DNA of 64,000 nt from Tepidimonas charontis (GTDB taxonomy: Bacteria; Pseudomonadota; Gammaproteobacteria; Burkholderiales; Burkholderiaceae_C): contig NZ_VJON01000001.1 of the NCBI RefSeq assembly GCF_007556685.1, forward strand, positions 102,432 through 166,431, written 5' to 3'. The translations under genes were made by a program, and so were the position numbers. Below, piece after piece: positions 57,176 through 64,000 of this stretch. A model generated the notes under the pieces. It ran no database searches and was not told the DNA's origin. It saw only the letters and a list, made by a program, of their open reading frames with translations. Each line of letters starts with the position of its first letter. The first letter of the stretch is position 1.

Positions 57176-57232
57176 TGCCCGACCGTACACCCCACCCACG
57201 GTGGGGGGCTATTCAGCGATCCGGCCCGCGCG

Positions 57233-58141
57233 TCATACGACGCCGTGCTGCCGCAGCCAATCCAGGCAACGGCGCCAGCCGTCTTGCGCGGGTTCGGCGC
57301 GGTAACTCGGGCGATAGTCGGCGTGGAAGGCGTGCGGCGCGTCCGGATAGACCACGAAGGTGCTCGCGCGCGCCGCCGGGCTGCCTTGCGCCAGCGCCGC
57401 TTTCATGCGCTCCACCGAAGCCAGCGGGATGCCCGTGTCTGCCGCACCATAAAGCCCCAGAACCGGCGCCTTGAGCACACCGACCACGTCGATGGGATGC
57501 TGCGGCTGCAGCGCGTTGCGCTCGCCTTCCAGGCGTCCGTACCAGGCCACGGCCGCCTTGACGCGCGGGCTGTGCGCGGCGTACAGCCACGTTTGCCGTC
57601 CGCCCCAGCAAAATCCGGTCACGGCCAAGCGCGCGACATCGCCCCCGTTGGCCGCCGCCCAGTCCACGCAGGCGTCCAAATCGCCCATCACTTGGGCGTC
57701 GGGCACCTTGGCGATCAGTTCACTGAGCAGGCGGGCCAGCTCGCCGTAGCTTTGCGGGTCGCCCTGGCGCACGAACAAATCCGGCGCCAGCGCCAAATAG
57801 CCCGCACGGGCAAAGCGGCGCGCCGTGTCGGCGATGTACTCATGCACGCCGAAGATTTCCGATATCACCAAAATCACCGGCAAACCCGTGCGCCCCGCCG
57901 GTGCGGCCCGATACACCGGCACGGAGGTGCCGCCGACGGCCATCGACACTTCGCCCGCGACCAAGCCGTCGGCGGGGGTACGGATGGCGGTTTGTGCCAC
58001 CAGCGGCGCAGCCGCTGCACAATACCCGACACCGAGCGCGGCACGCAAAACGGCTCGCCGGTTCGGGGCGGCCGCGGGCACGTCGGGTGCAGCATCGAGC
58101 AGTGCCTGCAGATCACGGGTTTGGGTCGTCGTCAGGGCCAT
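57233..58141 (-). CDS. Dienelactone hydrolase family protein with Tat signal
   Basis: Alpha/beta hydrolase of 302 residues. Residues 27-50 form a probable Tat signal (NRRAVLRAALGVG). The triad of dienelactone hydrolases is present: Cys in GFCWGG near 177, Asp in YGAADTGIP and His in DAPHAFHADYR. Substrates range from dienelactones to other esters; with the export signal it acts in the periplasm. Convergent with the sulfurtransferase gene, 57 bases apart. The 198 bases upstream, before polA, contain no gene. Confidence 0.9.
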   Translation of the reverse strand: MALTTTQTRDLQALLDAAPDVPAAAPNRRAVLRAALGVGYCAAAAPLVAQTAIRTPADGLVAGEVSMAVGGTSVPVYRAAPAGRTGLPVILVISEIFGVHEYIADTARRFARAGYLALAPDLFVRQGDPQSYGELARLLSELIAKVPDAQVMGDLDACVDWAAANGGDVARLAVTGFCWGGRQTWLYAAHSPRVKAAVAWYGRLEGERNALQPQHPIDVVGVLKAPVLGLYGAADTGIPLASVERMKAALAQGSPAARASTFVVYPDAPHAFHADYRPSYRAEPAQDGWRRCLDWLRQHGVV

Positions 58142-58339
58142 GGGGGTCTCCTTGGTTGCCGCAGCACCAGCGCCACGGCGGTTGCGCGATCATATGATTA
58201 GCGTATAAAGAGAAGGCATAAAACCACCATGTGCAGGGTCAACCCACCGCGTGCGTCGCATGATCGTCACCGCAAGCACGAGGCCCCGGCGAGCGACTCC
58301 GCTGATCCACGCGAGCGCTAATGCTGCTGCCACGCGTGC

Positions 58340-61174
58340 TCAATGCGCCTGCTCCCAGTTTGCGCCCACACCCACTTCGGCGACCAGAGGCACGCGCAGG
58401 CTCGCCACCTGCGCCATCAGGCGCGGCACTTCGCGCCGCACCCAGTCCAGTTCGTCTTGCGGCACTTCGAACACCAGTTCGTCGTGCACTTGCAAGACCA
58501 TGCGCGTGCGGCAGCCGGCGGCATCCAGCGCCTGCTGCACCGCCACCATGCTCATCTTGATGAGATCGGCCGCTGTGCCCTGCATCGGCGCATTGATGGC
58601 GGCGCGCTCGGCCGCCGACCGCCGCGGGCCATTGGGTGAGCGAATGTCGGGCAGGTACAGGCGGCGCCCGAACACCGTTTCCACATAGCCCAGGCTGCGC
58701 GCCTGGGCGCGTGTGCGCTCCATGTAGGCCTGCACGCCGGCGAAGCGGGCGAAATAGCGGTCGATATAGGCCTTGGCAGCGCTGGCGTCGATGCCCAGCG
58801 CCTTGGCCAAGCCGTAGGGGCTCATCCCATAGATGAGGCCGAAGTTGATCGTCTTGGCATAGCGGCGCTGCTCGGGCGTGACCTGGCTGGCATCGACCCC
58901 GAACACCTCGGCGGCGGTGGCACGGTGCACGTCCTGGCCTTCGGCGAAGGCGCGCAGCAGCGCCGGGTCTTCGCTCAGGTGCGCCATGATGCGCAGCTCG
59001 ATTTGCGAGTAGTCGGCGCTGACGATGCAGCAGCCCGGCGGCGCGATGAAGGCTTGCCGGATCCGCCGCCCCTCAGGAGTACGAATGGGGATATTTTGCA
59101 AATTGGGGTCGCTGCTGGCCAAGCGCCCGGTGACGGCAACGGCTTGCGCGAAGCGGGTGTGCACCCGCCCGGTGGCCGGGTTGACCATGGCCGGTAGTTT
59201 GTCGGTGTAGGTGCCTTTGAGCTTGGCGAGCGTGCGGTGCTGCAGGATCAAGGCGGGCAGCGGATAGTCCTCAGCCAGTTTTTCCAGCACCTCCTCGTCG
59301 GTGCTGGGGGCGCCGGCGGGGGTTTTTTTCAGTACCGGCAGCCCCAGCCGCTCAAAGCACACCTCGGCGATTTGCTTCGGCGAGCCCAGGTTGAAGGCAA
59401 CTCCGGCCAGCGCGTGCGCTTCGGCCTCCAGCGCGCGGATGCGCTGCCCCAGTTCCACGCTTTGGCGCTGCAACTCGCCCGCGTCGATCAACACGCCGTG
59501 GCGCTCCATGCGCCACAGGACGGCGCTGACCGCCATCTCCAGCTCGTAAATGCGCAGCAGGGCGGGCGCCGCCTGCAGGCGCGGCCACAGCACCTCGTGC
59601 ACGGCCAGGCACATCTCGGCGTCCTCTCCCGCGTAGGTGGCGGCACGCGGCAGCGGCACCGCAGCAAAGGGAATCTGCGCTGCCCCTTTGCCGCAGACGT
59701 CCTCATAACTGAGGCCACGCCGCCCCAGATGGCGCTCGACCAGGCTGTCCAGGCTGTGCGGTTTGTGGGCCTCCAACACATAGCTTTGCAGCAGCGTGTC
59801 GTGCACATACCCTTGCACCTGAATGCCGTGGTTGGCGAAGACGTGGCGGTCGTACTTGGTGTGCTGGCCGCACTTGGGGGCGGCCGCATCCTCCAGCCAC
59901 GGGCGCAACGCCGCCAAGACACGGGCCAGCGGCAACTGACGACCCACCGCTTCGGCACCGGTATGCCCCAGCGGGATATAGGCCGCCTGCCCTGACTCGA
60001 CGCCGACCGAAATCCCCACCAGCCGCGCCTGCAACTCGTCCAGCGACGTGGTTTCGGTATCCAGCGCCACCAGCGGCGCCGCGCGCAGCCGCTGCAACCA
60101 GCGCTGCAGCGTCGCTTCATCGCTGACGATGTCCACCTGCAGCGGCGCCGCCTGCAGCCCACCGCGCTCGGTGGTGGCCGCGCCAGGGCCGCCATCGCCC
60201 TCGAGCGCCAGGCTGGCCCGATCGCCCGCCGCTGGCGCCGCCGTGGCCGCGCCCGCCTGCACGCGGTCGCCGTCTTCGGCCTCGGCCAACGCGCGCACCA
60301 GCCCTTTGAACCCATAACGTTCGTAAAACGCCCGCAGCGCAGCGGCATCGGGCGCGCGCACGCGTAACGCATCCAGTGCCGGCAAGCCCGGGACGTGATC
60401 GCGCAAATCGCAGTCGGTGCGAATCGTCAGCAGCTGACGCGCCGTGGGCAGCCACGACAAGGCGCGGCGCAGATTCGCCCCGGCGGCGCCGCCAATCTCG
60501 TCGGCATGCGCCACGATCGCGTCCAGCGAGCCGTATTGCTGCAGCCATTTCGCGGCCGTCTTGGGCCCCACCTTGTCCACCCCTGGGACGTTGTCGACGG
60601 CATCGCCGACCAGGGCTTGGTAGTCCACCATCAAATGCGGCGGCACGCCAAACTCGGTCTGCACCCCCGCGCGGTCGCGTACCTTGCCGCTCATCGTATC
60701 GATCACCGTGATGCGCTCATCGACCAACTGGCTGAGGTCCTTGTCGCCACTGATGATGAGCACCCGCCACCCCTGCTGCGCCGCACAGCGCGCCAGAGTT
60801 CCAATGACGTCGTCAGCCTCCACCCCCGGCACCACCAGCACCGGCAACCCGCTCAAGCGCACCCACTCCTGGATGGCCTCGATTTGCGCGCGCAGGTCTG
60901 GCGGCATCGGCGCGCGGTGCGCCTTGTACTCGGGGTAGAGCTGCTCCCGAAACGTCGGCCCGGCGGCATCGAACACCACCGCCAGATGATCGGTGGGGTG
61001 GCTCTTGCGCAGGGCCTGCACCATATTGACCATGCCACGGATGGCCCCGGTAGGCGCGCTGTCAGGGTCGCCAGGCACGGCGCGCAAATCGGGCATGGCG
61101 TGATACGCTCGGTACAGATAACTGGAGCCATCCACCAGCACCAGCAGCGGTTCGGAAGAAGCGGTCTGCGTCAT
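58340..61174 (-). CDS. polA: DNA polymerase I
   Basis: A 944-residue polymerase with three domains: 5'-3' nuclease (LLVLVDGSSYLYRAYHA, GVEADDVIGTLA, SGDKDLSQLV), 3'-5' exonuclease with DTETTSLD intact, so proofreading is expected, and the polymerase domain (VSADYSQIELRIMAHLSED, RRYAKTINFGLIYGMS, QVHDELVFEV). An Ala/Gly-rich linker near 330-370 joins the first two. ATG at 61174 matches the family start. Confidence 0.97.
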   Translation of the reverse strand: MTQTASSEPLLVLVDGSSYLYRAYHAMPDLRAVPGDPDSAPTGAIRGMVNMVQALRKSHPTDHLAVVFDAAGPTFREQLYPEYKAHRAPMPPDLRAQIEAIQEWVRLSGLPVLVVPGVEADDVIGTLARCAAQQGWRVLIISGDKDLSQLVDERITVIDTMSGKVRDRAGVQTEFGVPPHLMVDYQALVGDAVDNVPGVDKVGPKTAAKWLQQYGSLDAIVAHADEIGGAAGANLRRALSWLPTARQLLTIRTDCDLRDHVPGLPALDALRVRAPDAAALRAFYERYGFKGLVRALAEAEDGDRVQAGAATAAPAAGDRASLALEGDGGPGAATTERGGLQAAPLQVDIVSDEATLQRWLQRLRAAPLVALDTETTSLDELQARLVGISVGVESGQAAYIPLGHTGAEAVGRQLPLARVLAALRPWLEDAAAPKCGQHTKYDRHVFANHGIQVQGYVHDTLLQSYVLEAHKPHSLDSLVERHLGRRGLSYEDVCGKGAAQIPFAAVPLPRAATYAGEDAEMCLAVHEVLWPRLQAAPALLRIYELEMAVSAVLWRMERHGVLIDAGELQRQSVELGQRIRALEAEAHALAGVAFNLGSPKQIAEVCFERLGLPVLKKTPAGAPSTDEEVLEKLAEDYPLPALILQHRTLAKLKGTYTDKLPAMVNPATGRVHTRFAQAVAVTGRLASSDPNLQNIPIRTPEGRRIRQAFIAPPGCCIVSADYSQIELRIMAHLSEDPALLRAFAEGQDVHRATAAEVFGVDASQVTPEQRRYAKTINFGLIYGMSPYGLAKALGIDASAAKAYIDRYFARFAGVQAYMERTRAQARSLGYVETVFGRRLYLPDIRSPNGPRRSAAERAAINAPMQGTAADLIKMSMVAVQQALDAAGCRTRMVLQVHDELVFEVPQDELDWVRREVPRLMAQVASLRVPLVAEVGVGANWEQAH

Positions 61175-61349
61175 GGTGCTATTGTGGCGGCAGCGGGGGC
61201 TGCCGTGGCGCGGGCGCAGCAACAAAAACACGGCGCTGTCGATGGCCGCCTCCGCGCCAGCGGCAAGTGCGTGCACGCCTGGCCGGCCGCAACCAACAGC
61301 AGCAGGCTACAAGGCAGCACCGCGCACAGCCGCGAGCGCGTCGGCAGCA

Positions 61350-61355
61350 TACAAT
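61350..61355 (+). promoter_or_regulatory. Candidate -10 box with near-leaderless start
   Basis: TACAAT ends 9 bases before the ATG at 61365. No Shine-Dalgarno precedes the gene. Confidence 0.4.
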
Positions 61356-61364
61356 TGGGCGGTT

Positions 61365-61754
61365 ATGCCTCGCATCTCCCGTCATCTCCGTGGTCGGCCG
61401 CTGCCTTCGGTGCACACGTCCATCGTAACCGCTGCCGACCGTCCAGCTCGGCCCGGTTGTCGTGTGGCGGCTGCGGCCATCACCGGCTTGTGCGCGGCCA
61501 CCCTGGCCTGCGCACAGCCAGCCCCCAGCGCTGAGGCGTCGGCCGCACGCTTTCCCGAGCCGAAGGTCGAACGACTGATACATGCCGACGGGCACAGCCG
61601 GGTCGAAGAATGGCGCATCGGCGGACAGACCCGCAGCATCGAAGTACAGACGCGCTCGGCCCTGCCGGGCTATGATGTGCGCCCGATCGACGGCGCGCGC
61701 CCGGACGAACTCTCCGGCGCCGGCACACGCCGCTGGCGCGTTTTGCGGTTCTGA
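61365..61754 (+). CDS. DUF2782 domain protein
   Basis: A 129-residue exported-looking protein: a basic N-terminus, a hydrophobic stretch ending ATLACAQ near residue 50, then a DUF2782-type domain (VERLIHADGHSRVEEWRIGG, SIEVQTRSALPGYDVRPID). DUF2782 genes typically lie between polA and thrB, as here. Role unknown. The signal region is preceded by about 30 extra residues, so the true start may be internal, although no other ATG is better. Confidence 0.75.
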   Translation: MPRISRHLRGRPLPSVHTSIVTAADRPARPGCRVAAAAITGLCAATLACAQPAPSAEASAARFPEPKVERLIHADGHSRVEEWRIGGQTRSIEVQTRSALPGYDVRPIDGARPDELSGAGTRRWRVLRF

Positions 61755-61760
61755 TCCGCC

Positions 61761-62714
61761 ATGGCCGTCTTCACCGAGGTGAGCCGCGACGAGGCGGCCG
61801 ACCTGATGCAGCGGCTCGGGCTGGGTCGCCTGATCGACATGGCCGGCTGCGCCGGCGGCATCGAAAATACCAATTACTTCGTCAGCACCGAGCGCGAGGG
61901 CCAGCGTCTGGAGTGGGTGCTGACGTTGTTCGAACGCTTGAGCGCCGAGCAGTTGCCGTTTTATTTGCACCTGATGAAGCATCTGGCGGGCAAAGGCATT
62001 CCGGTGCCCGACCCGCAGGCGGACGCAGCCGGCGCCATTTTGCATACCGTCAAGGGCAAGCCGGCAGCGGTGGTCAACCGTTTGCAGGGGGCCAGCGTGT
62101 TGGCCCCCGAGCCAGCCCATTGCGCGCAGGTGGGGGCGATGCTGGCACGCATGCACCTGGCCGCGCGGGATTACGACCGCGAACAACCCAATTTGCGCGG
62201 GCTGGCGTGGTGGAACGAAACGGTGCCGGTCATCCTGCCGCACCTGCAGCCCGAGCAGGCACGGCTGCTGCAGGCCGAGCTGGCGTATCAAAACCACATC
62301 GCCGCCAGCCCGGCGTACCAAGGGCTGCCGCGCGGGCCGGTACATGCCGACCTGTTCCGCGACAACGTGATGTTCGACGGTGAGCGGCTCAGCGGCGTGT
62401 TCGACTTCTACTTCGCCGGTTGCGATACCTGGTTGTTCGATTTGGCCGTGTGTTTGAACGACTGGTGCATCGACCTGAGTACGGGGGCGGCGGACCCGGC
62501 GCGTACCGACGCCCTGCTGGATGCGTACGAAGCCGTGCGGCCGCTGACCGCCAGCGAGCGGCAGCTGCTGCCGGCGCTGCGCCGCGCCGGCGCCCTGCGG
62601 TTTTGGATTTCGCGCTTGTGGGACTGGTATTTGCCGCGGCAGGCAGCGGTGCTCAAGCCGCACGATCCAGCGCACTTTGAACGCGTGCTGCGCGCGCGGC
62701 TGGCAGAATGTTGA
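61761..62714 (+). CDS. thrB: Homoserine kinase (APH-fold type)
   Basis: Phosphorylates homoserine on the way to threonine. The 317-residue protein belongs to the aminoglycoside-phosphotransferase-like ThrB of betaproteobacteria and pseudomonads: GCAGGIENTNYFV, LHLMKHLAGKGIPVPDP, the catalytic loop HADLFRDNVMFDG and the Mg site VFDFYFAGCD, then FDLAVCLNDWC. It begins 6 bases after the DUF2782 gene. Confidence 0.95.
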   Translation: MAVFTEVSRDEAADLMQRLGLGRLIDMAGCAGGIENTNYFVSTEREGQRLEWVLTLFERLSAEQLPFYLHLMKHLAGKGIPVPDPQADAAGAILHTVKGKPAAVVNRLQGASVLAPEPAHCAQVGAMLARMHLAARDYDREQPNLRGLAWWNETVPVILPHLQPEQARLLQAELAYQNHIAASPAYQGLPRGPVHADLFRDNVMFDGERLSGVFDFYFAGCDTWLFDLAVCLNDWCIDLSTGAADPARTDALLDAYEAVRPLTASERQLLPALRRAGALRFWISRLWDWYLPRQAAVLKPHDPAHFERVLRARLAEC

Positions 62715-62868
62715 AGCGTTCGGGCCTGACCATGCCGCCCGCATCTTGGCCAACGACGAGCGCTGCTGCGGGATGCCGCACCGCCGGTAGTGCCGGCGTC
62801 ATGACGCCGGTGTCTGCGGCACCCTGTTTGGCTCCGACCGTATCTTCGCGCCGTTTCCGACACCGCCG

Positions 62869-63642
62869 ATGAAACTGCACCACGTTCCCGCCCGCACCGG
62901 CCTGCACTGGGTTCGGCTGGGGCTGCGCACCTTTGCGCGCCAACCCTTGGCCATGGGCGGGCTGTTTTTCATGTTCATTTTGGCCGTGAGTGTGCTGGCC
63001 ATGGTGCCGCTGGTGGGCGCGCCGCTGGCCTTGGCGCTGCTGCCGGCCGCCACCCTGGGTCTGATGGCGGCGGCCAAAGAGGCCGACCGTGGTCAATTTC
63101 CGATGCCCATCGTTCTGGCCAGTGCCTTTCGCGCCGGACGCGAGCGCGCCCGCGCGATGCTGCTGCTGGGCGCGTTGTACGCGGTGGGCTCGCTGATCGT
63201 GATGGCGCTGGCGGGCTGGCTGTCGGGTGCACCCACGCTGACACTGGAAAGCCAAGACGGCCAGCCCAAGCTGGAAGAAGGGGCGTTGCTGCGCAACCTG
63301 GCCTGGCAGGGGGTGCTGTACATACCGCTCGGTCTGTTGTTTTGGCACGCCCCGGCGCTGGTGCATTGGCATGGCGTGCACCCGGTCAAGAGCCTTTTTT
63401 TCAGCTGGGTGGCCTGCTGGACCAACAAAGGCGCGCTGCTGGTGTTCATGCTGGGGTGGAGCGCGGTTTTTCTGGCGGTGTCGTTGGTACTGGTGCTGCT
63501 GGCGCAATGGCTCGGCGGCGCGAGCGTGTTGCAGGTGCTGATGTTTCCGGTGGCGGCCTTGCTCAGCGCCGCGTTCTTCACCTCGCTGTACTTCACGTTT
63601 CGCGACAGCTTCCTGACCAACGACGGCCAGCCACCGGCTTGA
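62869..63642 (+). CDS. BPSS1780-family membrane protein
   Basis: A 257-residue inner-membrane protein with about six helices, opening with VPARTGLHWVRLGLRTFARQP, the recognisable start of this family, followed by GLFFMFILAVSVLAMVPLVG. Often found next to thrB or uvrD in Burkholderiales. No known function. ATG at 62869. Confidence 0.85.
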   Translation: MKLHHVPARTGLHWVRLGLRTFARQPLAMGGLFFMFILAVSVLAMVPLVGAPLALALLPAATLGLMAAAKEADRGQFPMPIVLASAFRAGRERARAMLLLGALYAVGSLIVMALAGWLSGAPTLTLESQDGQPKLEEGALLRNLAWQGVLYIPLGLLFWHAPALVHWHGVHPVKSLFFSWVACWTNKGALLVFMLGWSAVFLAVSLVLVLLAQWLGGASVLQVLMFPVAALLSAAFFTSLYFTFRDSFLTNDGQPPA

Positions 63643-63703
63643 GCGGTGCGCTGCGACTCGCTCCCGGCCACTTCCCAAGCGATTGGCAGCACGCCGCGGC
63701 GTC

Positions 63704-64000
63704 TCACTCCACCGGGGTGAGCTTGGCCACTGCCAACGCCAGCCATTTGGTGCCATGGCGGCGAAAATCGACCTGGGCGCGCGCATCGCTGCCCCGTCCT
63801 TCGATCGCCAGCACCCGCCCTTCGCCAAACTTGGCGTGAAAGACCGTCATGCCGGCGCGAATTTCGGCGCCGCTGGCGCTGACTGCCGGCTCGGCGCGGC
63901 CCGGCGCACGCGCTGCGGGTCCCACCCCCGGCAACCAGGTGCCAGGTGCCTCCTCACCCAGCGCACTGCGCCCCCAGGCGGGCTGGGGCATCCCGCCCCC
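63704..64000 (-). CDS. uvrD: UvrD/Rep-type DNA helicase, C-terminal end (5' part beyond window)
   Basis: The last 98 residues of a protein that enters from the right edge. The end carries the Tudor-like tail of UvrD/PcrA helicases: GMTVFHAKFGEGRVLAIEG, a basic middle and GTKWLALAVAKLTPV before the stop. The preceding 50 residues are a Pro/Ala/Gly linker. Family identity rests on this tail only. Confidence 0.85.
   Translation of the reverse strand, partial: GGGMPQPAWGRSALGEEAPGTWLPGVGPAARAPGRAEPAVSASGAEIRAGMTVFHAKFGEGRVLAIEGRGSDARAQVDFRRHGTKWLALAVAKLTPVE

Noticed and set aside
61179..62753. Open frame of about 520 codons on the minus strand
   Set aside because: Antisense to thrB and the DUF2782 gene, both of which match known families.

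Overview
This 64 kb window is a very GC-rich, tightly packed stretch of a bacterial chromosome. Gene content and order point to a betaproteobacterium of the order Burkholderiales: the pepA-holC cluster next to lptF-lptG, a CysB-type LysR gene, zapA followed by a 6S RNA, the dxs-ispA-xseB cluster with a divergent Rieske gene, a BPSS1780-type membrane protein, and a VC_2705-type acetate symporter with its DUF4212 partner. A thermophilic Comamonadaceae-like genus such as Tepidimonas would fit, but that is a guess. There is no transposase, prophage, CRISPR array, tRNA or rRNA. Almost everything looks like core genome; the one clear accessory insertion is an MNT/HEPN toxin-antitoxin pair behind argA.

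Layout. 1-9 kb: an SLC5/STAC-type (CrbS-like) sensor kinase running off the left edge, a small membrane protein and ppsA on the minus strand, divergent ppsR, then the acetate-symporter operon (DUF4212-actP) and an unknown membrane protein. 9.1-25.1 kb: a 15-gene minus-strand vitamin B12 operon headed by a cobalamin riboswitch: btuB, cbiA, a leaderless btuF-like gene, cobU, btuF, btuC, btuD, cobO, bioB, cbiB, cobD, cobQ, cobT, cobS, cobC, mostly joined by 4-base start/stop overlaps. It couples B12 uptake to amidation, adenosylation and nucleotide-loop assembly, and it carries biotin synthase in its middle. 25.2-30 kb: a coiled-coil protein with zapA, 6S RNA, a TSUP exporter, rraA, a SWIB protein and a branched-chain amino-acid-type binding lipoprotein between terminators.

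30-42.5 kb: a DUF2486-like gene, holC and pepA facing the lipopolysaccharide export permeases lptF-lptG, then a CysB-family regulator, an aminotransferase, the large helicase hrpA and argA. 42.5-44 kb: mntA-hepT set between two copies of the argA 3' end, with the hepT start codon apparently changed to ATA, then a terminator and a small Ala/Pro/Gln-rich lipoprotein. 44.3-50.3 kb: the ribosomal oxygenase gene roxA head to head with an FKBP isomerase gene (14 bases apart), dut, and a TakP-like TRAP transporter (dctM, dctQ, dctP). 50.6-58 kb: dxs-ispA-xseB, a Rieske oxygenase, an EamA permease with a sulfurtransferase, and a Tat-exported dienelactone hydrolase. 58.3-64 kb: polA, a DUF2782 protein, thrB, a BPSS1780-type membrane protein and the C-terminus of a UvrD-type helicase at the right edge.

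The strongest points for a second look are the bioB-containing riboswitch operon, the argA-repeat-flanked toxin-antitoxin pair with its lost hepT start, and a perfect 17-base palindrome upstream of the acetate symporter operon that may be a response-regulator operator.
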